Part shown: positions 1 to 5,740 of the stretch, piece by piece | Numbering within the stretch: position 1 is the first letter of the stretch | How the letters are laid out: each line of letters opens with the position of its first letter | DNA from: Caryophanales bacterium UBA4100 | GTDB taxonomy: Bacteria > Bacillota > Bacilli > Paenibacillales > UBA4045 | Length of the DNA stretch: 5,740 bases | Assembly: GCA_002383285.1 (NCBI GenBank) | Contig: DFXU01000073.1 | Location: 8,999-14,738, forward strand | Direction: 5' to 3' | Translations under genes and position numbers: made by a program | Notes under the pieces: model-generated | The model's input: the letters and a program-made list of their open reading frames with translations, nothing else | What the model was told of the DNA's origin: nothing | The model's database searches: none

Positions 1-108
1 ACATCTTAGTGATTAACGCTAGCTTTTGCGCTATAGTTATTCGATTTCGAATTTAATCCTAAAGTAAAGGTCGAAAATTTCTTCTGTTCGTTAATCTTGC
101 TGTCATAG
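1..108. other. Unassigned AT-rich sequence beyond the terminator
   Basis: This stretch lies past the end of the operon. One plus-strand frame stays open from the window edge to a TAA at 54-56 (about 17 residues), which could be the end of a convergent gene but has no recognisable sequence. A short perfect palindrome lies at 39-52 (ATTCGA-TT-TCGAAT). No convincing promoter was found on either strand. Confidence 0.4.
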
Positions 109-149
109 AAAAAAAGGTCAACCAGAGGAATCATGGTTAACCTTTTTTT
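109..149 (-). terminator. Intrinsic (rho-independent) terminator of the operon
   Basis: In the minus-strand transcript the stem is GGTTAACCA (134-142) with TGGTTGACC (116-124) around a 9-nt loop (125-133). A run of seven U follows (109-115) and seven A precede it (143-149), so the A and U tails can extend the stem to 16 pairs. One stem pair is G-U in the minus-strand RNA but would be a C-A mismatch in the plus-strand RNA, so the hairpin is better for minus-strand transcripts while still usable in both directions. It begins 11 nt after the stop codon of the last gene. Confidence 0.92.
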
Positions 150-160
150 AGTTGCACATC

Positions 161-2347
161 TCATCTAGCAAGAACTACATCCTCATCAACATGCTCCTGA
201 AGCAATTGGATATTTACTTGCTCATGACCAAGGCGTGTGAAATATTGAGGAAGGTACATGCTTGCCATACGTGAGGCATACTCTCTCCAATACGCGGAAG
301 CGGACTCCAGATGTTCGATCGCTAGTCTTTGATGATCAGCTCGATCACTTTTCCGATATAAGCATAGCTCTACTGCTCCAAGGATTTTGGACGCGTAGTA
401 TTTGCCAAGAATGGATACTGCCTCTATATCTGAGAGCGTATGTCGTAGCTCCTTGTCGGTAACATCATGCAGATCAGCTATTAGTTGAAGCGTACGTTCC
501 GAATAATCGGTTAAGTCCTGAGCCACTCGCAGTGGTGTGATTCCTGGTATAACCGTGTTAGATAGCAGTCCATCACAATATTGGATTACACCAATCATTC
601 CAGAGTCTGGCATGGGGGTATCGTTAATAAAATGCTCTACCGTATGAAAACCTTTAGCTCTTACCGGGTGACTGTAGCAAGCCTCTGGATACCATTGGAA
701 GTCGAAGTGATTGCCCTCCCAATGGAACGTGGTGACTAGTGGGAGAATCTTGGAGGAAGTTGTCCAAGCTTCGAATAATGTATGGCTCGATACTTCTGGA
801 AAACGATGACCTAACAGCTTCTCAAATTGCATATCGGAAATCGTTGGATCATACGACAATTGACCCCATAGCAAGAAACCATACCACCTTTTCCTAATCA
901 TAGATTGTCGTGGCGTGTCTGGATCTGTGCTAACGGATTCTCTGCCCCAGATGATTCCATCCGGCCCCATATAGAAGCCAGCCAGCTTATCCGAAGGGGG
1001 CATATTCAGAATGTACTGCCGTACAAATTCGGAGCTCCCCCAGCGCAAATAATAGAAGTCATCATCGCGAACCGATAACCATGTTTTCTTACCCCTAGGC
1101 AATTCAATTAAGTAGCCCCCAGGTAACTCACTATAGGACTCACTCCTATAAATGAATGGTGGATGGACTGAGGAATACATGTGAGCCAACGAATATTTAT
1201 AGCTATAATCGAATGTATCGGAATAATCCTTAAAGGCCTCCTCAATGCTTCCGAATGATGTTTGATGTGCCCGATGAATAAATCGTATGATTCGGTTTGG
1301 ATCCTTCTTCTTGACATCCATGATCCCTTCGCCATAGCTTCGCCATAACCATTCTTCATTGGAATAAGGGGATTCCATATGACTCATATGCTCACCAGCA
1401 GTGACTCCTATACCGCTTAGAAGAGGGTAGGTTTCCAGCAAGCAACGAACGCTGGCTCTGAAGTAATCGATCGTTGTCTCGTTGTCCTGTTCATCATTAA
1501 TCCCATAATGGTTGCCTTCAGTCCCGTATGTGAATATATTCCATGTGATAATATAGATGTCAATGCCACGGTTTTTCGCATATTGCATAACTTCTTTCCA
1601 GAATAATATCTTCTCTTGTATGGTCATCTTGATTAGGGTTTCAAGATGATCTAAAGTTACAGCGGTAGACATTAAGGTGCCTTCCAAATTAGCCCTTATT
1701 CGTGATGTAGTTCTCTTCACATCCTCCAGTGCAATATCGGGATACTCTGGAACGTGGACCATCGATGGGAACGGGTGTAAATTCCATAAGGATAATGTGT
1801 TATATCGATGAAAGGCCATATCATCGAGAAACTCCTTCCAGAAATCCATGCTCCACATTTCGGCAATATTCTGTTGAGCTGCATCGCCATTATCGGAATA
1901 GCTAGGCGTACGAGCATCGAGAGGAATATTGAACTTTATGCCTCGATTTGCAATAAAGGGTGCTTTAGATTTGTTAGATAGGTGCTCTATGCGTGCACCT
2001 GTGTTGATCGCATCAACAATGTCTAGCGCTCCATACATGGTCCCTGATGCGTCTGCACCGATTACCCAGCATATAGTTCGACCATGACTACGATCGTTTC
2101 TGATCGCATAACCTTGGGCAGCTAAAGCCGGGATCGGCTCGAATTCGAATTGTGCTATAGCCTGTGACACTTCATTTGACTGAATGGTTGTAAGCACAAT
2201 ACAGAACCTTTCGGTTACTTGATTAAGGCTGCTCATTGGTTTCTTATCTACAACCGTACCGTTCTTCCCAATAGCGTCACCTAATTTGTCTGCGGCAAAC
2301 ACGATTGGAGGTATAGTTGCATCATATAAGATCACAGCTTTGTCCAC
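161..2347 (-). CDS. Putative glycoside hydrolase with alpha-glucuronidase-like (GH67/GH20-type) architecture, GTG start
   Basis: Large cytoplasmic protein of 728 residues with no signal peptide or membrane segment. An N-terminal alpha/beta domain like those preceding GH20 and GH67 barrels covers about residues 1-120: ATIPPIVFAADKLGDAIG near the start and IGADASGTMYGALDIVDAI at 96-114. A probable TIM barrel follows (about 130-470): NRGIKFNIPLD, FLDDMAFHRYNTLSLWN, DIYIITWNIFTYG, GIGVTAGEHM (E319 is a candidate catalytic acid) and GFYMGPDGIIWGRE. The C-terminal part (about 480-728) is largely helical and has a tryptophan-rich patch, FHWEGNHFDFQWYPE. The fold call rests on these patterns; I cannot place it in a named family with certainty, and the catalytic pair is not established. 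An alpha-glucuronidase-like role on imported oligosaccharides is the best guess from fold and context. It is the last gene of the operon, 28 nt after the SDR gene and 11 nt ahead of the terminator region. An ATG 27 codons upstream would give 755 residues but is less likely. Confidence 0.8.
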   Translation of the reverse strand: MDKAVILYDATIPPIVFAADKLGDAIGKNGTVVDKKPMSSLNQVTERFCIVLTTIQSNEVSQAIAQFEFEPIPALAAQGYAIRNDRSHGRTICWVIGADASGTMYGALDIVDAINTGARIEHLSNKSKAPFIANRGIKFNIPLDARTPSYSDNGDAAQQNIAEMWSMDFWKEFLDDMAFHRYNTLSLWNLHPFPSMVHVPEYPDIALEDVKRTTSRIRANLEGTLMSTAVTLDHLETLIKMTIQEKILFWKEVMQYAKNRGIDIYIITWNIFTYGTEGNHYGINDEQDNETTIDYFRASVRCLLETYPLLSGIGVTAGEHMSHMESPYSNEEWLWRSYGEGIMDVKKKDPNRIIRFIHRAHQTSFGSIEEAFKDYSDTFDYSYKYSLAHMYSSVHPPFIYRSESYSELPGGYLIELPRGKKTWLSVRDDDFYYLRWGSSEFVRQYILNMPPSDKLAGFYMGPDGIIWGRESVSTDPDTPRQSMIRKRWYGFLLWGQLSYDPTISDMQFEKLLGHRFPEVSSHTLFEAWTTSSKILPLVTTFHWEGNHFDFQWYPEACYSHPVRAKGFHTVEHFINDTPMPDSGMIGVIQYCDGLLSNTVIPGITPLRVAQDLTDYSERTLQLIADLHDVTDKELRHTLSDIEAVSILGKYYASKILGAVELCLYRKSDRADHQRLAIEHLESASAYWREYASRMASMYLPQYFTRLGHEQVNIQLLQEHVDEDVVLAR

Positions 2348-2355
2348 ATCAACCA

Positions 2356-2361
2356 CTCCTT
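2356..2361 (-). promoter_or_regulatory. Ribosome binding site that sets a GTG start for the large hydrolase
   Basis: The minus strand reads AAAAGAAGGAGTGG, with AAGGAG at 2356-2361, 8 nt before the in-frame GTG at 2345-2347. It is the best ribosome binding site in the window and lies in the gap after the SDR stop (2376-2378). The farther ATG at 2426-2428 has no purine-rich site before it (the upstream sequence reads GCGCGACCATATTCAC) and would overlap the SDR gene by 53 nt. Confidence 0.8.
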
Positions 2362-2375
2362 CTTTTCGAAAATGT

Positions 2376-3200
2376 TTATTCCAGTGACGCTCTGAACGAA
2401 GCGGGTGAGACAGTAGGCTGTCGATCATGTGAATATGGTCGCGCTTGAATACTTAAACCGCCATCAACACATATGACCTGCCCTGTCATAAAGTTGGATT
2501 CCTGTGAAGCAAGGAAGAGCGCCGCAGATGCGATATCTTCTGGGGCACCCTGTCTTAGTAACGGAGCTCCAAAGTCACTTACTCTCTTATTCTTCAGCTT
2601 AGCTTCGTCCATTAGCTTCACAGCGGAGCCTACAATAACTGCGGGACTAATCGCATTCACACGAATGTTCCAGGGCGCCAAATCAAGCGCTGCAGCTCTT
2701 GTGAAAGCTTCAATTGCACCCTTACAAGCATCATAGCCTACCATTTCTCGATGAGCTTTTGTTGCACCGACAGACGATAAATTAATGATGACACCTTCTT
2801 CCTGCAAAGCCATGATTGTAGCTGCTTTATGACTGACCAAATATGTGCTTTTCAAATTATTCTTCACGATTGAATCCCAAAAATTCTCATCATACTCCAT
2901 AAAGTGCCTGTTACAAGTGGTCCATGAAGCATTGTTAACAGCTATATCGACTGTACCAAATTGATGGACAGCCATTTCTATCATACGATCGACTTCATTC
3001 TTCTCAGAGATATCTCCAACATGAGCATGTACTTTCGATTGTGGGATCTGCTTTATAAGATTTATCGTTTCTTGCAGGGGACCCTCATGAATGTCGTTTA
3101 CAATTACATGAGCCCCGTTCTCTGCTAGCTTAATTGCTATCGCTCTTCCTATACCAATTGCCGCACCTGTGACTACCGCTACCTTACTCTGAAGCTTCAA
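2376..3200 (-). CDS. Short-chain dehydrogenase/reductase (classical SDR), TTG start
   Basis: Cytoplasmic NAD(P)-dependent oxidoreductase of the classical SDR family, 274 residues (family about 250). The Rossmann nucleotide site is TGAAIGIG (11-18), and the acidic D36 after beta-2 (VIVND) favours NAD(H) over NADP(H). NNAS (89-92) replaces the usual NNAG. The catalytic tetrad is visible: N115 (NNLKSTY), a serine at 142-143 (INLSSVGA), Y156 and K160 (YDACK, with C for the usual S). NAISPAVIVG (183-191) stands where NAISPG is normal, and the fold closes with TGQVICVDGG. About 22 extra residues follow, rich in polar residues and of unknown role. The start is TTG; KLQSKVAVVTGA matches the usual SDR opening, so nothing is missing. 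It sits 6 nt after GH42 and 28 nt before the large hydrolase. In this context it probably oxidises or reduces a sugar or sugar acid, but SDR substrates cannot be predicted from sequence alone. Confidence 0.93.
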   Translation of the reverse strand: MKLQSKVAVVTGAAIGIGRAIAIKLAENGAHVIVNDIHEGPLQETINLIKQIPQSKVHAHVGDISEKNEVDRMIEMAVHQFGTVDIAVNNASWTTCNRHFMEYDENFWDSIVKNNLKSTYLVSHKAATIMALQEEGVIINLSSVGATKAHREMVGYDACKGAIEAFTRAAALDLAPWNIRVNAISPAVIVGSAVKLMDEAKLKNKRVSDFGAPLLRQGAPEDIASAALFLASQESNFMTGQVICVDGGLSIQARPYSHDRQPTVSPASFRASLE

Positions 3201-3206
3201 ATCGAT

Positions 3207-5309
3207 TCATCCCTTCAATTGTAATATTAATGCATCCTTTGCAGGCAATTGTGCATAGATCAGATTCCCATTGATATTAGGATCATATTGACCCCATAAT
3301 TTCTTTGTTTCGGAAACAGATGAGAAGTGATCAGAGATATGGACCTTTGTATGGATTTCAACATTTGAGCTGTTTATGATCCAGACGAATTTTCCACCAT
3401 CTCCGTCATGTAATCTGACTTGAATGAGCTCGTTATCTGCACGTACCGTCTGTTCCTTTCCAGTCCATGCGAATATATCCTTGAATAACTCTTTATTAGA
3501 AGCGTCACTTGTTCTGTAGTAAGCTGCCGATGGAAAGGTTCCAATAAGCATGACCTTTCCAGCTCCATATTGATTTTCGACAATGGCAGCGCTGCCATCC
3601 TTATAGGTCCCTGTTACAGAAGCAGTCGTCGTCTGGAATGTTTGCTGGTAAAGTGCTCCCTTTCTCTCTGTTCCTTGATATTCAAAGGTAAGATTGTCCG
3701 ATATGTCAGGCATGAACTCAACATTCACTTGCACGGCACCAAAAACCTCATGAAGACCCAAGTTAGGCTGGATAACGCCAACACTACCATAATCACCAAA
3801 GTATGCTGGGCAGCCTTCAGTGATTAGCGTGCCTCCGTTTGCAACCCATTCCTTTAATTGCGTTGCGTGTGCTTGATCCAGAGAGATCGGGTAGGGGTAG
3901 TACAGAACATCGTATGAATCGATTTGCTCCATACGTACCCAGTCTGCTTGAATATGATTGTCGAAGAAACCACGGTATGCACCCCACATTGCCTCTGAAT
4001 AGTAATCGTAGTCTCCACTTTGAGATAGGAGATAGCTGAAACGTTCGGTTTCCGGCACAACCAAGATGCCAATATCACCTTTGATCGGGGATGATGCAAG
4101 TAAATCTTGCTGCTCAGGCTCATTCGTCCATCTTGCGATGACACTTGCGGTTTGAGAACGCCTCGTACGAGACCCATCCATCTCGTATGGACCAAACGCC
4201 CCAAACAAAGGTCCATCGAGCAAGGAGCGCCATCGTGGGAATAATAAACCTCTTGCTCCGCCTGCTAGTGAAATCATATTCCATAATTGTATATCCTCTG
4301 CTTCCGTAACACGCCCATCGCTCTTCGGTCTGCCAATCACCTGCGGTTGAAGCCACAATGGGCCTCCTTGCATCTCCGCGTGCCAGAATGGCTTGCCATT
4401 CGAGCCTGCTCTAGTTAAATCAACTGCGTGCCATTGCTTCCATGGCTCGCTTCCTTTCCTTGAGGCCACCCACGTAAATCCGTAAATTTCGACCTTAGAG
4501 GCGGCCTCCCAATCATCGGATCCTGCTGATGACATCTTCACCAAGCTGGCTGCTTCCCCATGAGCTGTGATGAAATTCTTATTATCGATACCCGCAATAA
4601 TATCTCTGCGCCATTGCATCCAACCATAGAACTTCTCCTTGTTGAATTGCAGCCAGTCAATGGACTCCGGATAAGGTCCTAATTTGGCAGGGGGTTGAAC
4701 TTCCTCCCAGCTTGTATAGCTATACCTTCGCCAGGTTCGCCCAAGACTGCTCAAATCACCGTATTTTTTATGTAACCACTCTCGATATTTCGCTTTACTA
4801 TGTTGACAATAGCATATTCCGCCAGGGTGATAATTACATTCATTCAGAATATCATAGCCCAGCATACTCGCATGGTCTTGATACCGCAGCGCTAATTGTT
4901 TAAGGAAGTTTCCGGCTAAATCTCTGGCTTCATCACAGTCTAAGCATAGTCCGCCAAAACCCCCAACTGCACTGCTGACCCCCATCTGGCTTTTTACCTT
5001 ATTTCCTGCGATATCCTCGTGCATGGCATGAGGTAGTTTAGCGTATGCCCATTCCGGTGCGAAAATGATCATCTCAGCGATGATCGTTCTGATCCCGTGC
5101 TTAGCTCCTAGATCCATGTGTCGGTCATAGTCTTCCCAATCATAAATCCCAGGAGCCACTTCAATGGCTCCCCACATAAACCAATGTCGGAATATGTTCA
5201 TTCCATCCTCACTAGCGATTGCGTAATCTCTTTCCCAATCCTCCTTAGGTGGGTTCGATTTTCGGAAGTAAACGGCACCATAAGGTAGCTGTGGTAATAT
5301 ATTTCGCAT
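3207..5309 (-). CDS. GH42 beta-galactosidase-like glycoside hydrolase
   Basis: Retaining glycosidase of family GH42, expected to release terminal beta-galactosyl (in some members alpha-arabinosyl) residues from oligosaccharides in the cytoplasm; no signal peptide is seen. At 700 residues it has the family's usual length. The (beta/alpha)8 barrel spans about residues 5-395. It opens with the family pattern YGAVYFRKSNPPKEDWERD, carries the acid/base in GYDILNEC (N156-E157) and the likely nucleophile in FWHAEMQGG (E312), and ends with FPRWRSLLDGPLFGAFGPYEMDG. A flavodoxin-like trimerisation domain follows (about 408-615; IGILVVPE, YDVLYYPYP, NGGTLITEG), then a small beta-rich C-terminal domain (about 625-700). 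The metal-site cysteines look altered: C166 and C168 are present but the third position of C-x-C-x-x-C is S171. The gene lies 28 nt after the permease gene. Its TGA is in the same frame as the following dehydrogenase gene. Family assignment is firm; linkage and sugar specificity are not determined. Confidence 0.95.
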   Translation of the reverse strand: MRNILPQLPYGAVYFRKSNPPKEDWERDYAIASEDGMNIFRHWFMWGAIEVAPGIYDWEDYDRHMDLGAKHGIRTIIAEMIIFAPEWAYAKLPHAMHEDIAGNKVKSQMGVSSAVGGFGGLCLDCDEARDLAGNFLKQLALRYQDHASMLGYDILNECNYHPGGICYCQHSKAKYREWLHKKYGDLSSLGRTWRRYSYTSWEEVQPPAKLGPYPESIDWLQFNKEKFYGWMQWRRDIIAGIDNKNFITAHGEAASLVKMSSAGSDDWEAASKVEIYGFTWVASRKGSEPWKQWHAVDLTRAGSNGKPFWHAEMQGGPLWLQPQVIGRPKSDGRVTEAEDIQLWNMISLAGGARGLLFPRWRSLLDGPLFGAFGPYEMDGSRTRRSQTASVIARWTNEPEQQDLLASSPIKGDIGILVVPETERFSYLLSQSGDYDYYSEAMWGAYRGFFDNHIQADWVRMEQIDSYDVLYYPYPISLDQAHATQLKEWVANGGTLITEGCPAYFGDYGSVGVIQPNLGLHEVFGAVQVNVEFMPDISDNLTFEYQGTERKGALYQQTFQTTTASVTGTYKDGSAAIVENQYGAGKVMLIGTFPSAAYYRTSDASNKELFKDIFAWTGKEQTVRADNELIQVRLHDGDGGKFVWIINSSNVEIHTKVHISDHFSSVSETKKLWGQYDPNINGNLIYAQLPAKDALILQLKG
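3211..3216 (-). promoter_or_regulatory. Ribosome binding site of the SDR gene, inside the GH42 gene end
   Basis: The minus strand reads GAAGGG, formed by the last two sense codons of the GH42 gene, and sits 10 nt before the TTG at 3198-3200. TTG is the only usual start codon between the in-frame TGA (3207-3209) and the conserved SDR sequence. An ATG at 3208-3210 overlaps the GH42 stop but is out of frame and closes after eight codons. The layout suggests that SDR translation depends on ribosomes finishing GH42. Confidence 0.6.
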
Positions 5310-5320
5310 GCTTGTTCAAA

Positions 5321-5330
5321 CCTTCCTTCT
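5321..5330 (-). promoter_or_regulatory. Ribosome binding site of the GH42 gene
   Basis: The minus strand reads AGAAGGAAGG and ends 11 nt before the ATG at 5307-5309. The purine run is clear but its spacing is somewhat long. The ATG is still preferred because the protein then begins just ahead of the conserved GH42 opening (LPYGAVYFRKSNPPKEDWERD), and the nearby TTG in the gap is out of frame. Confidence 0.7.
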
Positions 5331-5337
5331 AATAATT

Positions 5338-5740
5338 TTATCCCTTAAGTGCACCAGCGGAAATCCCTTTAATTACATACTTTTGGAGGGAAAGATATAT
5401 AATGGCTAATGGTGCAATAGCTAGTAAAAATCCGGAAAAGGCAATTTCCCATCGGGTTTCAAATTCTCCATACAGGGCGTATTGGGATAATGTAATGGTA
5501 AAGTTAGATTTACTTTGCAGCATCAGCATAGGGAGTAGGAAGTCGTTCCAAATCCAAATGATATCTAGGATAAATAAAGTTACAATAACAGGCTGAAGCA
5601 TCGGCAATACGATTCTTCCAAAAAGCTGATAAATGTTACAGCCATCAATCGTTCCTGCTTCCATAATTTCCTTAGGTACTCCACGTATGAATCCAACTAG
5701 CAAGAATATGGCGAACGGCATTCCGTGACCAATATACACA
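5338..5740 (-). CDS. Carbohydrate ABC transporter permease, MalG/AraQ type (CUT1), C-terminal part; 5' end off the window
   Basis: Inner-membrane permease subunit of a binding-protein-dependent sugar importer. About 133 residues are visible, roughly the last half of a family usually near 275-300 residues; the frame is open to the window edge, so the GTG at 5737-5739 is most likely an internal valine. The visible part starts in a membrane segment (PFAIFLLVGFIRG), followed by the cytoplasmic EAA loop that docks on the ATPase (about residues 24-50 of the visible part: EIMEAGTIDGC, then F-x-x-IVLP). Here the usual EAA reads EAG. Two more hydrophobic segments follow (about 51-73 and 98-118), then the typical short tail KGISAGALKG. 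A 28-nt gap separates its TAA stop from the GH42 gene, which suggests co-transcription and import of the substrate of the downstream enzymes. The partner permease, binding protein and regulator would be expected further right, outside the window. The imported sugar cannot be told from this fragment. Confidence 0.95.
   Translation of the reverse strand, partial: VYIGHGMPFAIFLLVGFIRGVPKEIMEAGTIDGCNIYQLFGRIVLPMLQPVIVTLFILDIIWIWNDFLLPMLMLQSKSNFTITLSQYALYGEFETRWEIAFSGFLLAIAPLAIIYLSLQKYVIKGISAGALKG

Noticed and set aside
39..52. Perfect palindrome ATTCGA-TT-TCGAAT as a possible operator
   Set aside because: It is short, AT-rich and single, and no promoter lies beside it. It can arise by chance.
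3..56. Possible C-terminal end of a convergent plus-strand gene
   Set aside because: Only about 17 codons are visible and they match nothing recognisable, so a gene call is not supported.
2348..2428. Upstream ATG start for the large hydrolase, giving a 755-residue protein
   Set aside because: No ribosome binding site precedes it, it overlaps the SDR gene by 53 nt, and the added residues look like an out-of-frame reading of the SDR end. The GTG at 2345-2347 has a strong site at the right distance.
2473..2736. Plus-strand open frame of 87 codons opposite the SDR gene
   Set aside because: It mirrors the codons of the conserved SDR region, is low in complexity (serine- and alanine-rich) and lacks a plausible ribosome binding site.
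3208..3234. ATG overlapping the GH42 stop (ATGA) as the SDR start
   Set aside because: The ATG at 3208-3210 is out of frame with the SDR and reaches a stop after eight codons; TTG at 3198-3200 is the frame that gives the conserved SDR opening.
3570..3827. Plus-strand open frame of 85 codons opposite the GH42 gene
   Set aside because: It is antisense to conserved coding sequence and its translation resembles no protein; most likely chance.
3854..4216. Open frame of 120 codons on the minus strand within the GH42 gene
   Set aside because: It lies wholly inside the well-supported GH42 frame, has no recognisable motif and no sign of its own translation start.

Overview
This window looks like part of a carbohydrate-utilisation operon from a low-to-mid GC Bacillota, most like Paenibacillus and relatives. 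The reasons are the AAGGAG-type ribosome binding sites, the use of GTG and TTG starts, a CUT1-type sugar ABC importer next to cytoplasmic glycosidases, and a U-tailed intrinsic terminator. The genus is an inference from style; no marker gene is present.

Everything codes on the minus strand, so the operon reads from right to left. From the right edge it holds: the C-terminal half of a MalG/AraQ-type sugar ABC transporter permease (5338-5740, cut by the window edge); a complete GH42 beta-galactosidase-like enzyme of 700 residues (3207-5309); a short-chain dehydrogenase/reductase of 274 residues starting at TTG (2376-3200); and a large putative glycoside hydrolase with an alpha-glucuronidase-like layout (161-2347, 728 residues from a GTG start). 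A strong intrinsic terminator at 109-149 closes the operon. The gaps are 28, 6 and 28 nt, and no internal promoter or terminator is evident, so the four genes are very probably one transcript. Bases 1-108 lie beyond the terminator and hold nothing I can assign.

None of the three enzymes has a visible signal peptide or membrane segment. The simplest model is that the importer brings in an oligosaccharide, the GH42 enzyme removes galactosyl (or arabinosyl) residues, the GH67/GH20-like protein removes another residue, possibly a uronic acid, and the dehydrogenase oxidises or reduces a released sugar. The substrate cannot be read from the sequence. A galactan decorated with uronic acid, such as type II arabinogalactan, is one speculative fit.

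No CRISPR array, insertion sequence, RNA gene or defence system was seen. The most interesting items are the poorly defined large hydrolase, its GTG start with an out-of-frame ATG one base-step away, the same-frame GH42/SDR junction, and the altered cysteine cluster of the GH42 enzyme.
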